From the NCBI RefSeq assembly GCF_025397915.1, contig NZ_JALIDZ010000006.1:186001-250000 (forward strand): a DNA stretch of 64,000 bases, written 5' to 3'. Under the pieces are notes generated by a model. The model searched no databases. It was given only the letters and a program-made list of their open reading frames with translations, and was not told where the DNA came from. Each line of letters begins with the position of its first letter. The stretch's first letter is position 1. The position numbers and the translations under genes are program-made. The stretch is from Microbaculum marinisediminis (GTDB taxonomy: Bacteria > Pseudomonadota > Alphaproteobacteria > Rhizobiales > Tepidamorphaceae). Below, piece by piece: positions 25,514-34,908 of this stretch.

Positions 25514-26482
25514 TTACCGGGGCGGCGACAGGTACAGGATTTCGATGTCCCCGTCCGGCACGTAGTCCGTCGCCGTGAATTCGAACTGTGCCGGGGCGAT
25601 CTTCTTCAGGCCGTCGAGGCACAGGGAGACGAGCCAGGACGGATCCGACTTGTCGATGATCAGCCGGAACCGTCCGATCTTCCCCTGCCAGTTGCGCGCC
25701 GTCGTCAGGATGTAGGACAGACGGTGCTCGATCAGGTAGTCGCCGCCGGATTGCTGCAGGCGCTTGCGGATGGCCGATTGCGTCGACGCGTCGATGCAGT
25801 AATCGCCGACATAGCCGGACGGGTCGCCGGGATCGAAGACGTAGTCGCCGAAGAATCCCTGGCCGACCACCGGGCGGTAGCGATGTTCGATGACGGTCTC
25901 TGCCTGTGGCGGAAACTCCTGCTCCCAGTAGAACACCGTCTCAAGTGTCCAGAACGGCTGGAGCGGGTCGTGCGGTTCATAGGAATGCCCGACACCGAGA
26001 CGCCGCAGGTCCGCGGACGTCGACGGATCGATCGCCGCGAGCGCGGCGTAGGTCTTCTCGGAAAACGGATTGAGCGGGATCGCCAGGCTTTCCAGCAGCG
26101 CGGTCCGGTCGATGCCCTGCGCGATCGCGCGCCTGTCGATCTGGATGTCGACGGGCGCTCCGTTCGCGATCACCTGGAAGTCGACGAAGTTGTCGCTTTC
26201 GGGCGACGGGATGTCGACGGGCGCCTCGAACAGGTCCGCCATGTCGACATCCGGCAGGGGGAAGGCGACGAGAAGCCGGATCGGCTCTTCCGTCGTGTTG
26301 CGGAACACGTAGCGCACCGCCACCTGGTTCGGCGAAAGATAGAGATCTTCCTGGTCGAGCACGATGTCCCAATTGGGCACCAGCCGAATGCCGCCCGCCC
26401 CGAGCACGGCGGAGGAGTCGTTCGCCCAGGCCGGTGCGACCAGGCCCGCGGCTAGTATAAACGCGGCAATCGGCGTGCGCAT
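25514..26482 (-). CDS. DUF4424 family secreted protein
   Basis: This 322-residue protein has a signal peptide (about residues 1-20, ending PAWAND) followed by the DUF4424-typical DSSAVLGAGGIRL and a central region with IPLNPFSEKTYAAL. The domain function is unknown. Its C-terminus ends with a short hydrophobic IEILYLSPPR. It is followed downstream by a 186-bp gap before the osmC-like gene and has no obvious operon partner. Confidence 0.88.
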   Translation of the reverse strand: MRTPIAAFILAAGLVAPAWANDSSAVLGAGGIRLVPNWDIVLDQEDLYLSPNQVAVRYVFRNTTEEPIRLLVAFPLPDVDMADLFEAPVDIPSPESDNFVDFQVIANGAPVDIQIDRRAIAQGIDRTALLESLAIPLNPFSEKTYAALAAIDPSTSADLRRLGVGHSYEPHDPLQPFWTLETVFYWEQEFPPQAETVIEHRYRPVVGQGFFGDYVFDPGDPSGYVGDYCIDASTQSAIRKRLQQSGGDYLIEHRLSYILTTARNWQGKIGRFRLIIDKSDPSWLVSLCLDGLKKIAPAQFEFTATDYVPDGDIEILYLSPPR

Positions 26483-26535
26483 GGAAGAGCTCCCGGACAG
26501 ATCCTGCCGATCCTAGCGCGGTTGCGGTTTCGCTC

Positions 26536-27729
26536 CTATCCGGCTCCGCCACCGGCCTTGCGCCAGCGCTCCAGGCCGGCCTTGAGGTCTTCGATGATGT
26601 CGCCGGTGTCCTCGAGGCCGATATGGAACCGCACGGCCGGGCCGTCCGCGTGCCATGTCGTGGCCGTCCGTACCGCCCGTGGATCGAACGGCAAACACAG
26701 GCTCTCGTATCCGCCCCAAGAGGCGCCGATACCGAACAGCTCGAGACCGTCGAGGAAAGCGGCGAACGCTTCCTTCGGTCCGGGATTCATCACGACGGAA
26801 AACAACGATGTCGCGCCCTTGAAGTCACGCTTCCAGAGCGCGTGGTCGGGATGGCTCTCCAGGGCTGGATGCAGCACGCGCGCGACCTCCGGTTGGGTTT
26901 CCAGCCAGCCGGCGACCTCGATCCCCGCCGCCATCTGTCGCTTCAGGCGGGCCGAAAGCGTCCGCAGCCCGCGCTGTCCCAGCCACACCACGTCCGGGCC
27001 CGCGCATTCGCCGACCATGTGCCAGGTTGCCTTGAGCGCCGGCCAGGTCTTCTCGTTGGCGGTGACCGTGCCGAGCATTACGTCCGAGTGGCCGCCGATA
27101 TATTTCGTCGCCGCATGGATTGCGATATCGACCCCGACGTCGAGCGGGCGGAAGAACAACGGCGTTGCCCAGGTGTTGTCGATGATGGTCGCGATATCGT
27201 GTTTCTTCGCGATCGCGACAATTGCAGGGATGTCTTGGACTTCAAAGGTATGCGAGCCGGGAGACTCGAGAAAGATCACCGCGGTCTCGGGCCGGATCAG
27301 ATCTGCGATGCCGGCGCCAATCCGCGGGTCGTAGTACTCGACGGACACGCCGAACCGCGTCATGACCCCATTGCAGAAACCGCGCGTCGGCGCATAGCAG
27401 GAGTCTGTCACCAGCAGATGGTCGCCGGCCTTGAGCTGCGACTGCAGCGCGATGGCGATCGCGGCGAGGCCGGACGAGGCCAGGACGGTGCCGGCGCCGC
27501 CTTCGAGCAGGGTCATCGCGGCTTCGAGAGAATCCGTCGTCGGGCTGCCGTACCGCCCGTAGGGATAACGGGCATCGCGCCGTTCGAAATGCGCCGTGTC
27601 GGGATAGAGGACAGTCGAGCCGCGATAAACCGGTGGATTGACGTATCCGAATTGTTCCTCCGGGGTGCGCCCGACAGTAACAATGTCCGTATCGACGTGG
27701 TGCGTGCGCCTGTAGTTTGTCTTTCCCAT
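26536..27729 (-). CDS. metC: Cystathionine beta-lyase
   Basis: This 397-residue Cys/Met-metabolism PLP enzyme converts cystathionine to homocysteine, ammonia and pyruvate. The PLP Lys is in AATKYIGGHSD; other signatures are YGRYGSPTTDSLE, GAGTVLASSGLAAI and IDNTWATPLFFRPLD. The C-terminal GIGASWGGYESL is typical of MetC rather than of MetB. The ATG at 27729 is preferred over upstream in-frame starts, which lack family sequence. It is divergent from the aap operon. Confidence 0.9.
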   Translation of the reverse strand: MGKTNYRRTHHVDTDIVTVGRTPEEQFGYVNPPVYRGSTVLYPDTAHFERRDARYPYGRYGSPTTDSLEAAMTLLEGGAGTVLASSGLAAIAIALQSQLKAGDHLLVTDSCYAPTRGFCNGVMTRFGVSVEYYDPRIGAGIADLIRPETAVIFLESPGSHTFEVQDIPAIVAIAKKHDIATIIDNTWATPLFFRPLDVGVDIAIHAATKYIGGHSDVMLGTVTANEKTWPALKATWHMVGECAGPDVVWLGQRGLRTLSARLKRQMAAGIEVAGWLETQPEVARVLHPALESHPDHALWKRDFKGATSLFSVVMNPGPKEAFAAFLDGLELFGIGASWGGYESLCLPFDPRAVRTATTWHADGPAVRFHIGLEDTGDIIEDLKAGLERWRKAGGGAG

Positions 27730-27974
27730 AGTACTTAATTCTTCTCTCGTCTTTGCGGTTACTGACGCTCTCGGTCGTGATGCGACATGTCCGAAAGTCT
27801 TGACCAGACGGTCATAATCGCCTGTGATGCGTAGGTCTGGCCCGACCGTGGTTCCTCCGGGGCCTGCGCGGGCCACTCACCAGTGGGGGTGTGACAAGGA
27901 CGGAACCCGGCGCACGATCGGGACCGATCTACACGGAAACCTCATGTGATCCAACGGGTAACAGAGAAGGCTGC

Positions 27975-28997
27975 ATGATGAGAAACAAACTTATGCCGGT
28001 ATTCCTCGGCGCAGCGTTCGGGCTGGTCGCGGCTACGGCGGCATCTGCCGCGACGCTCGACGACGTCAAGGGGAAGGGCTTCGTTCAATGCGGCGTGAGC
28101 CAGGGGCTGCCCGGGTTTTCCAATCCCGACGATAAGGGCAACTGGACCGGCCTCGACGTCGATTATTGCCGTGCGGTCGCCGCGGCGATCTTCGGCGACG
28201 GCGACGCCGTGAAGTTCACGCCGTTGTCCGCCAAGGAGCGGTTCACCGCCCTGCAGTCGGGTGAAATCGATATCCTGTCGCGCAACACCACGTGGACGAT
28301 GGGGCGTGATACCTCGCTCGGCCTGAACTTCGCCGGCGTCGACTACTACGACGGCCAGGGCTTCATGGTCCGCAAGTCGCTCGGCGTGTCTTCGGCCCTC
28401 GAGCTGTCCGGCGCCTCGGTATGCACCAACACCGGGACCACCACCGAGCTGAACGTCGCCGACTACTTCCGCGCCAACAACATGGAGTACGAGATCGTCG
28501 CCTTCGAGAAGGCCGACGAGGTCGTCGCCGCTTACGACGCGGGCCGTTGCGATGTCTACACGACGGACGCCTCGGGCCTCTATGCCCAGCGCCTCAAGCT
28601 GACCAATCCGGACGAGCACATGGTGCTGCCGGAGATCATCTCGAAGGAGCCGCTCGGGCCGGTCGTCCGCCAGGGCGATGATCAGTGGTTCAACGTCGCC
28701 AAGTGGGTGCTGTTCGCGCTGATCAATGCCGAAGAGCTCGGTGTCACCCAGGCCAACGTCGAGGAAATGAAGAACTCCGACAATCCGGAGATCAAGCGTA
28801 TGCTCGGCACCGAAGGCGCCTTCGGGGAAGGCATCGGCCTCGAAAACGATTGGGCGGCCAAAGCCATTGCGGCGGTCGGCAATTACGGCGAAGTCTTCGA
28901 CCGCAATGTCGGTCCGAACACCCCGCTTGGGATCGCGCGCGGCTTGAACGCGCTGTGGTCGAAGGGCGGGATCCTGTACGCTCCGCCGATCCGCTGA
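27975..28997 (+). CDS. aapJ: General L-amino acid ABC transporter binding protein (AapJ)
   Basis: This 340-residue periplasmic protein has a signal peptide ending near ASAAT, then TLDDVKGKGFVQCGVSQGLPGFS and the binding-protein family 3 pattern with AAIFGDGDAVKFTPL. The amino-acid transporter type is confirmed by the aapQ, aapM and aapP genes that follow. AGAAGG precedes the ATG pair (27975/27978). A strong hairpin after the stop can keep its expression above that of the membrane genes. Confidence 0.94.
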   Translation: MMRNKLMPVFLGAAFGLVAATAASAATLDDVKGKGFVQCGVSQGLPGFSNPDDKGNWTGLDVDYCRAVAAAIFGDGDAVKFTPLSAKERFTALQSGEIDILSRNTTWTMGRDTSLGLNFAGVDYYDGQGFMVRKSLGVSSALELSGASVCTNTGTTTELNVADYFRANNMEYEIVAFEKADEVVAAYDAGRCDVYTTDASGLYAQRLKLTNPDEHMVLPEIISKEPLGPVVRQGDDQWFNVAKWVLFALINAEELGVTQANVEEMKNSDNPEIKRMLGTEGAFGEGIGLENDWAAKAIAAVGNYGEVFDRNVGPNTPLGIARGLNALWSKGGILYAPPIR

Positions 28998-29007
28998 TTG
29001 GTTCCCA

Positions 29008-29039
29008 CCCCCGGCCGCGAAACGGCCGGGGGTTTTTTT
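29008..29039 (+). terminator. Rho-independent terminator/attenuator between aapJ and aapQ
   Basis: A 10-bp perfect G/C stem (29008-29017 with 29023-29032), loop CGAAA, is followed by seven T (29033-29039), 10 bp after the aapJ stop. It is an intrinsic terminator; since aapQMP lack a clear separate promoter, partial read-through is likely. Confidence 0.9.
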
Positions 29040-29168
29040 AGGGGCGGCACCGGATCCACCAAGAACGACTCGGCACCAGCGCCGGCACTTCGGTTCTCCG
29101 CTCCTGCTTGATGTTCAGAGTTTTTGGCGACGGCTGATTTCCGAGCCGGTTGCCAGTGGAGGGGGACT

Positions 29169-30356
29169 ATGGCCGTACAGCACACAGCGCCGGCGGAATC
29201 CGCGCGCGCCTCGCTGTTTTACGACCCGAAGATCCGCGGCATCTTCTTTCAGCTTCTGCTGATCGCGGCGCTGATCTTCTTCGGGTACCAGATCGTCACG
29301 AACACCGTCGCCAATCTCGAGCGCCAGAACATCGCCTCGGGTTTCGCGTTCCTGGATACGACGGCCGGCTTCGGCATCATCCAGTCGCTGATCGAGTACA
29401 GCGAGGAATCCAGCTACGGCCGTGGTCTCGTCGTCGGTTTTCTCAATACGCTGCTGGTCGCCTTCATCGGCATCATCCTGGCGACAGTCCTTGGGTTCGT
29501 CATCGGGATCGCGCGGCTGTCGCAGAACTGGGTGATCTCCCGCATCGCCTACGTCTATATCGAGATCATCCGCAACATCCCGCTCCTGCTGCAGATTTTC
29601 TTCTGGTATTTCGCCGTCCTTCGCGCGGTGCCTAACCCGCGCGATTCAATCGAGTTGCCGGGCAGCATCTTCGTCAACAATCGCGGGGTGTTCGCGCCAC
29701 GGCCGGTTTTTGAATCCGGGTCCGGGCTCGCCGGCATCGCGCTTCTCGTCGCCATCGCTGCGGTCTTCTTCATCAAGAACTGGGCGCATAGGCGCCAGGA
29801 GACGACCGGCCAGCAGTTCCCGGTTTTCTGGACGGCCGTCGGCCTCATCGTCGGTCTGCCTCTTATCGGACTGATCGTCACCGGCTTCCCCGTCGGCGTC
29901 GACTATCCGGCGCTCAAGGGCTTCAATTTCGTCGGCGGCGTGAAGGTGACGCCGGAGTTCATGGCGCTTCTGCTGGCGTTGTCGATTTACACGGCCTCCT
30001 TCATCGCCGAGATCGTCCGTGCCGGTATACTCGCGGTCAGCCATGGCCAGACCGAAGCCGCCCATGCGCTCGGCATTCGCAACGGTCCGACCTTGAGGCT
30101 GGTGATCATTCCGCAGGCCATGCGGGTCATCATCCCGCCGCTGACCAGCCAGTATCTCAACCTGACCAAGAACTCGTCGCTGGCGGTCGCCATCGCCTAT
30201 CCCGACCTCGTTTCGGTCGGTGGGACGATCCTCAATCAGACCGGGCAGGCCATCGAGATCATCGGAATCTGGATGGTGGTCTACCTGTCGCTGAGCCTGC
30301 TCACCTCGGCGTTCATGAATTGGTACAACCAGCGCATGGCGCTCGTGGAACGATAG
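29169..30356 (+). CDS. aapQ: General L-amino acid ABC transporter permease (AapQ)
   Basis: This 395-residue inner-membrane permease of the polar amino acid type has a long N-terminal segment, a helix near residues 27-50, and the ATPase-contact loop with AHALGIRNGPTLRLVIIPQAMRV in its C-terminal third. It pairs with AapM. GGAGGGGG precedes the ATG at 29169. The length fits AapQ (about 400 residues) rather than the small GlnP-type permeases. Confidence 0.93.
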   Translation: MAVQHTAPAESARASLFYDPKIRGIFFQLLLIAALIFFGYQIVTNTVANLERQNIASGFAFLDTTAGFGIIQSLIEYSEESSYGRGLVVGFLNTLLVAFIGIILATVLGFVIGIARLSQNWVISRIAYVYIEIIRNIPLLLQIFFWYFAVLRAVPNPRDSIELPGSIFVNNRGVFAPRPVFESGSGLAGIALLVAIAAVFFIKNWAHRRQETTGQQFPVFWTAVGLIVGLPLIGLIVTGFPVGVDYPALKGFNFVGGVKVTPEFMALLLALSIYTASFIAEIVRAGILAVSHGQTEAAHALGIRNGPTLRLVIIPQAMRVIIPPLTSQYLNLTKNSSLAVAIAYPDLVSVGGTILNQTGQAIEIIGIWMVVYLSLSLLTSAFMNWYNQRMALVER

Positions 30357-30367
30357 GGGGCGCTGCG

Positions 30368-31708
30368 ATGTCTACGACGGATTACGCATATGTGCGCACC
30401 GAGATGGCGGACGAGGTTCCGCCACCCGCCTCCGAGGTCGGCGTACTCGGCTGGCTGCACAAGAACCTGTTCTCGAGCTGGTCCAACACGCTGCTGACGC
30501 TGATCGGCATCTACATCGTCTGGCTGCTCGTTCCGCCCGTGATCGAATTCGCTTTCGTGAACGCGGTGTGGACGGGAGAGAACCGGGAGGCCTGCCTGGC
30601 GCCGCCTGACAGCAATGTCCACATGGGCGCCTGCTGGGCCTACGTTAAGGCCTACCTGCCGCAGTTCATCTACGGGCGCTATCCCGATGCCGAACGCTGG
30701 CGGGTCAATCTGGTGTTCTTCCTTTTCGCCATTGGCCTGGTGCCGATGTTGATGCCGCGCGTGCCGTTCAAGCGCGCGAACATCATCTACATGCTCGGCG
30801 CATTCCCGGTTGTCGGCTTCATCCTGCTGACGGGCGGCGACTTCGATCTAAGCGGCTTCGTATTCTCCGAATCCACGGCATCCTTCTGGATCGAATACCT
30901 GATCCTGACGGTCGTTCTCGCCGGCGTCGCGTTTGGTATCGCAAAGGCGGGGGCCACCGACCCCAAGCCAATGGTCATCAGCGTTCTCGCCGGGATGGCC
31001 GTCATTGCCGCAGTGCTGTTCCTGGTGTCGGTCGATTTCGGCCTGGCCGTGGTGGAGACCGAGGTCTGGGGCGGCCTCCTCGTGACACTGGTCATCGCCA
31101 TCACCGGCATCGTCGCGTCATTGCCGCTCGGCATCGCATTCGCGCTCGGCCGCAGGTCCAAGCTGCCGATCATCCGGCTGGTGTCGATTATCTTCATCGA
31201 GTTCTGGCGCGGCGTACCGCTGATTACGGTGCTGTTCATGTCCAGCGTGATGCTGCCGCTGTTCCTGCCGGAGGGCGTGACCTTCGACAAGCTGCTGCGC
31301 GCGCTGATCGGTGTCGCGCTGTTCGCCGCGGCCTACATGGCGGAGGTCGTGCGCGGCGGCCTGCAGGCGATCCCGAAGGGCCAGTACGAGGGTGCCCAGG
31401 CGCTGGGCCTCGGCTACTGGAAGATGATGGGGCTGATCGTGCTGCCGCAGGCCCTGAAGCTGGTCATCCCCGGCATCGTCAATACGTTCATCGGGCTGTT
31501 CAAGGACACCACGCTGGTGCTGATCATCGGTCTGTTCGATCTTCTGGGACAGGTTCAGTCGTCCTACACCGATCCGACCTGGTCGACGCCGACCCAAAGC
31601 CATACCGGATATATGTTCGCCGCTTTGGTCTTCTGGGTGTTCTGCTTCAGCATGTCCCGCTATTCGATATACATGGAAAAACGGCTCCACACGGGCCACC
31701 GACGTTGA
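30368..31708 (+). CDS. aapM: General L-amino acid ABC transporter permease (AapM), long form
   Basis: This 446-residue permease has the ATPase-contact loop [24 protein letters not shown] near its C-terminus and the permease-core segment [20 protein letters not shown]. The N-terminal half contains additional hydrophobic helices (about residues 115-235) compared with the roughly 385-residue AapM proteins I recall. It begins 11 bp after aapQ and is followed by aapP 11 bp later. Confidence 0.92.
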   Translation: MSTTDYAYVRTEMADEVPPPASEVGVLGWLHKNLFSSWSNTLLTLIGIYIVWLLVPPVIEFAFVNAVWTGENREACLAPPDSNVHMGACWAYVKAYLPQFIYGRYPDAERWRVNLVFFLFAIGLVPMLMPRVPFKRANIIYMLGAFPVVGFILLTGGDFDLSGFVFSESTASFWIEYLILTVVLAGVAFGIAKAGATDPKPMVISVLAGMAVIAAVLFLVSVDFGLAVVETEVWGGLLVTLVIAITGIVASLPLGIAFALGRRSKLPIIRLVSIIFIEFWRGVPLITVLFMSSVMLPLFLPEGVTFDKLLRALIGVALFAAAYMAEVVRGGLQAIPKGQYEGAQALGLGYWKMMGLIVLPQALKLVIPGIVNTFIGLFKDTTLVLIIGLFDLLGQVQSSYTDPTWSTPTQSHTGYMFAALVFWVFCFSMSRYSIYMEKRLHTGHRR

Positions 31709-31719
31709 GGAGTAAACAG

Positions 31720-32517
31720 ATGTCAGAGGCTGCCACCGAAAGCTCGGTCCCGCAGGTTGATCGTTCGAAGATGAAGGTGGGCGAGGAAGTCGCCATCGAA
31801 ATGGTCGACGTCCATAAATGGTACGGCGATTTCCATGTCCTCAAGGACATCAATCTGAAGGTGATGAAGGGCGAGCGCATCGTCATCTGCGGACCGTCCG
31901 GCTCTGGCAAGTCGACGCTGATCCGCTGCATCAACCGGCTCGAGGAGCATCAGCAGGGCACGATTACCGTCGATGGGATCGAGCTGACCAACGACCTCAA
32001 GAAGATCGACGAGATCCGCCGCGAGGTCGGCATGGTGTTCCAGCACTTCAACCTGTTCCCCCATCTGACGATCCTGGAAAACTGCACGTTGGCGCCGATC
32101 TGGGTGCGCAAGATGCCGAAGAAGGAGGCGGAGGAGGTCGCGATGGAGTACCTCACGCGCGTCAAGATTCCCGAGCAGGCCAACAAGTATCCGGGTCAGC
32201 TTTCCGGTGGTCAGCAGCAGCGTGTGGCGATCGCCCGCAGCTTGTGCATGAGCCCGCGCATCATGCTGTTCGACGAGCCGACCTCGGCTCTCGACCCCGA
32301 GATGATCAAGGAAGTGCTCGACGTGATGGTCGATCTCGCCCAGTCCGGCATGACGATGTTGTGCGTGACCCACGAGATGGGCTTTGCCCGTCAGGTCGCC
32401 AACCGGGTGATCTTCATGGATGCCGGCCAGATCATCGAGCAGAACGAGCCGACGGCGTTCTTCGAGAACCCGCAGCACGATCGCACCAAGCTGTTCCTCA
32501 GCCAGATCCTGCACTGA
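31720..32517 (+). CDS. aapP: General L-amino acid ABC transporter ATP-binding protein (AapP)
   Basis: This 265-residue ATPase has Walker [10 protein letters not shown] near residue 58, Q-loop [11 protein letters not shown], signature [15 protein letters not shown], Walker [13 protein letters not shown], and the H-loop His in CVTHEMGFA. All residues needed for ATP hydrolysis are present. It energises amino-acid import through AapQM. GAGGAG precedes the ATG. It is the last gene of the operon and is followed by a hairpin with a T run. Confidence 0.96.
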   Translation: MSEAATESSVPQVDRSKMKVGEEVAIEMVDVHKWYGDFHVLKDINLKVMKGERIVICGPSGSGKSTLIRCINRLEEHQQGTITVDGIELTNDLKKIDEIRREVGMVFQHFNLFPHLTILENCTLAPIWVRKMPKKEAEEVAMEYLTRVKIPEQANKYPGQLSGGQQQRVAIARSLCMSPRIMLFDEPTSALDPEMIKEVLDVMVDLAQSGMTMLCVTHEMGFARQVANRVIFMDAGQIIEQNEPTAFFENPQHDRTKLFLSQILH

Positions 32518-32540
32518 GGATCACGCACCGGCTTGAATAC

Positions 32541-32578
32541 CGGCCCATGCGCCTCACATCAGGGGCATGGGCCGTTTT
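32541..32578 (+). terminator. Terminator of the aap operon, overlapping the next start
   Basis: CGGCCCATGC (32541-32550) pairs perfectly with GCATGGGCCG (32565-32574), a 10-bp stem followed by TTTT, 23 bp after the aapP stop. The ATG of the DUF2905 gene (32567) lies inside the right arm. Confidence 0.7.
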
Positions 32579-32767
32579 CTCGTCATGCTCGGATTGGTGC
32601 TGGTCGTCGTCGGGCTGCTGTGGCCGTATCTGGCAAGGCTCGGCCTCGGCCGTCTGCCTGGCGACATCGTCATCGAACGCGAAGGCGTCCGCCTTTACGT
32701 TCCGATCGTGACGTCGCTGCTGATCAGCGCCGTCCTCAGCCTGTTACTGTGGCTGTTCGGCCGGTGA
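32567..32767 (+). CDS. DUF2905 family small membrane protein
   Basis: This 66-residue protein has two hydrophobic helices (about residues 4-24 and 45-63) separated by the DUF2905 signature LGRLPGDIVIEREGVRLYVP. Function is unknown; it is presumably an inner-membrane protein. Its ATG is embedded in the aap operon hairpin, so translation would depend on read-through transcripts or on an internal promoter. Confidence 0.85.
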   Translation: MGRFLVMLGLVLVVVGLLWPYLARLGLGRLPGDIVIEREGVRLYVPIVTSLLISAVLSLLLWLFGR

Positions 32768-32806
32768 TGGGGGTTTGAGCAGGGACCTTCACTCCATGGC
32801 CCACTT

Positions 32807-33664
32807 TCACTCCATGCCCGTCGCCACGGGCAGGTCGGCGCGGCCGCCCCATTCGCACCAAGAGCCGTCGTAAACCGCCGTTTGGCGGTGGCCGATGACC
32901 TGCAGCGCCAGCACCAGGATCGCCGCCGTCACGCCGGATCCGCAACTGGTGATCACCGGTATGCGCCGGCTGACGCCGACCGCGTCGAAGGTCGCCTTCA
33001 AATCCTCGTTGCTCTTCAGGACGCCCTCGGGCGTGACCAGGGAGTCCCAGGGCAGGTTGACGCTGCCGGGCATGTGCCCGCCGCGCACGCCCTCACGCGG
33101 TTCCGGCTCGGTGCCGGCGAAGCGGCCCGGCGAACGGGCGTCCAGAACCGTCTCGTAGCCGTTGCCGAGCGAACGCAGGACGTCTGCGGCATCGCGGACC
33201 GCGCCATGGTCCAGGCGCGCGGTGAAATGGCGTTCCTGCTTCGTCACCGGGCCCGGCTCCACCGGCCTGTTCTCGGCGAGCCATTTCGGCAGCCCGCCGT
33301 CGAGCACGGCCACGTCCGCCACGCCCATGATCCGGAACATCCACCAGACCCGCGCCGCAGAATACAGGCCCGCCCCGTCGTACACGACGATGCGTTGACC
33401 GTCGCCGATGCCGAGCTTGCGCATCCGCGAGGAGAATTTCTCCGGCCGCGGCAGCATGTGGGGCAGGTCGGTGTCGGTGTCGGCGATGTCGTCGATATCG
33501 AAGAACACGGCGCCGGGGATGTGGTTTTCCCGATATTCCGCCTTCGGGTCGCGTTCCATGTGCGGCAGGTACCAGGATCCGTCGACCACCACGAGATCCG
33601 GCGCCGACAAATGTTCGGCGAGCCATTCGGTGGAAACGAGGAATTGCGCGCGTTCGCCGGCCAT
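32807..33664 (-). CDS. sseA: 3-mercaptopyruvate sulfurtransferase
   Basis: This 285-residue protein with two rhodanese domains has the catalytic Cys in the second domain loop CGSGVTA (about residue 238). The N-terminal domain begins with LVSTEWLAEHL and has DGSWYLP. CGSG(V)T is the mercaptopyruvate-type loop, unlike the CRKGVT form of thiosulfate-specific enzymes. It lies 22 bp after the GFA gene, the last of a four-gene minus-strand operon that includes cysteine synthase, so cysteine and sulfur turnover is the likely theme. Confidence 0.92.
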   Translation of the reverse strand: MAGERAQFLVSTEWLAEHLSAPDLVVVDGSWYLPHMERDPKAEYRENHIPGAVFFDIDDIADTDTDLPHMLPRPEKFSSRMRKLGIGDGQRIVVYDGAGLYSAARVWWMFRIMGVADVAVLDGGLPKWLAENRPVEPGPVTKQERHFTARLDHGAVRDAADVLRSLGNGYETVLDARSPGRFAGTEPEPREGVRGGHMPGSVNLPWDSLVTPEGVLKSNEDLKATFDAVGVSRRIPVITSCGSGVTAAILVLALQVIGHRQTAVYDGSWCEWGGRADLPVATGME

Positions 33665-33686
33665 GGTGTTCCTTTGGTCCTTTCGT

Positions 33687-34163
33687 TCAGTCTTTGCTCG
33701 TCAGGCCGCGTTTCTCGTGCCAGCCGGCAAGCGATTCAAGCGGATACTCGTCGAATTTGTCGTCATTCTCGCGGATGTCGGGCTGCACCCAATCCGGTGC
33801 GTAGGCCAGCATCAGATGAACTCGCTCCGGTGGAACGGGCAGTTCGGTATCGATCGCCGATGCGAAGGGATGGACGAGTTCTGGCCAGCGCGGATCCCAG
33901 ACCCATAGCGCGCTGCCGCACTTCTTGCAGAAGCGCCGCTCGCCCGGGCTCTCCTCGCCGTCGACTTGTGCGTGGAATACGGTGATGTCCTTCTCGCCCT
34001 GAACCTTCAGCGTCGAGGCGTCGCCGCCGAGATTGATGGCATAGCCGCCGCCGCCCGCCGTCTTGCGGCAGATAGAGCAATAGCAGCGCATGTAAGGGTA
34101 GGGCGTCGAGGATTGCAGCGAGAAGGTAACCGCGCCGCAATGGCAGGAGCCCTTAAGAAGCAT
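33687..34163 (-). CDS. GFA family zinc-binding protein
   Basis: This 158-residue protein of the glutathione-dependent formaldehyde-activating (Gfa/CENP-V) fold has zinc Cys clusters GSCHCGA, CYCSICRKT and FCKKCGS. Its substrate is unknown; many family members are not formaldehyde enzymes. An ATG at 34163 is chosen since it follows the upstream stop by 4 bp; an ATG at 34178 would overlap the alaX-type gene. It lies within the cysK-alaX-GFA-sseA operon. Confidence 0.88.
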   Translation of the reverse strand: MLLKGSCHCGAVTFSLQSSTPYPYMRCYCSICRKTAGGGGYAINLGGDASTLKVQGEKDITVFHAQVDGEESPGERRFCKKCGSALWVWDPRWPELVHPFASAIDTELPVPPERVHLMLAYAPDWVQPDIRENDDKFDEYPLESLAGWHEKRGLTSKD

Positions 34164-34167
34164 TGCT

Positions 34168-34896
34168 TCACGCCCCATCTGCGAAGGCGATGCGCACCCG
34201 GCGGTTCTGCGCGCCCTTCGATTCCATCTTGGTGACGACCATCGCGCCGATTTCGCCGGTGCGCGCCACGTGCGTGCCGCCACACGGCTGCAGGTCGACA
34301 TCCTGGCCGATCCGCACCAGCCGCACCTTGCCGGCGCCCATCGGTGGCTTCACGCTCATCGTCTTGACCAAGTCCGGGTTGGCCTCGAGCTCCGCGTCGG
34401 TGATCCATTCTGTCGTCACGAGGTGGTCGCCGGAAAGCAGCGCGTTGAGCTGTTCCGTGAGCTCCTCCTTCTGCGGTACCGTTCCCTCGATCGCGAAGTC
34501 CAGGCGGCCGTAATCATCGGAAATCTGCCCGCCGGTCACCGGATGCGGCATGGCGACCGATAACAGATGCAGCGCCGTGTGAACGCGCATCCGCTTGTAG
34601 CGCGTGTCCCAGTCTATCTCCGCCTTGACCGTCTGGCCGGGCTCAGGGAGGGCGCCGGGCTCGGCGGGGACGTGCACGATCTCACCGGGCGCGTCGCCCT
34701 TGACCGCGGTGGCGATCTGGATCTCGGTCCCGTCCTGAAGCCGCAGAACGCCCTTGTCGCCTGGCTGCCCGCCACCGGTCGGGTAGAACACCGTCCGGTC
34801 GAGCACGATGCCGCCGCGATCGTTGACGCCGAGGACGGTCGCCTCGCAGGATTTGAGATAGGCGTCGTCGCGGAACAGCGGTTCGGTCTCTGGCAC
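34168..34896 (-). CDS. Alanyl-tRNA editing protein (AlaX type)
   Basis: This 242-residue free-standing editing domain related to AlaRS deacylates mischarged tRNA-Ala. Zinc-site motifs HTALH (about residue 105) and CGGTHV near the C-terminus are intact. The N-terminal domain contains FYPTGGGQPGD, typical of AlaX-M. It starts 12 bp after cysK, so it is cotranscribed; editing of Ser-tRNA-Ala next to a serine-derived cysteine pathway is an interesting but unproven link. Confidence 0.92.
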   Translation of the reverse strand: MPETEPLFRDDAYLKSCEATVLGVNDRGGIVLDRTVFYPTGGGQPGDKGVLRLQDGTEIQIATAVKGDAPGEIVHVPAEPGALPEPGQTVKAEIDWDTRYKRMRVHTALHLLSVAMPHPVTGGQISDDYGRLDFAIEGTVPQKEELTEQLNALLSGDHLVTTEWITDAELEANPDLVKTMSVKPPMGAGKVRLVRIGQDVDLQPCGGTHVARTGEIGAMVVTKMESKGAQNRRVRIAFADGA

Positions 34897-34908
34897 CTTG
34901 GTCTCCGC

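Noticed and set aside
27730-27974. SAM riboswitch before metC
   Set aside because: The conserved SAM-II core sequences are not visible in the divergent metC-aapJ gap.
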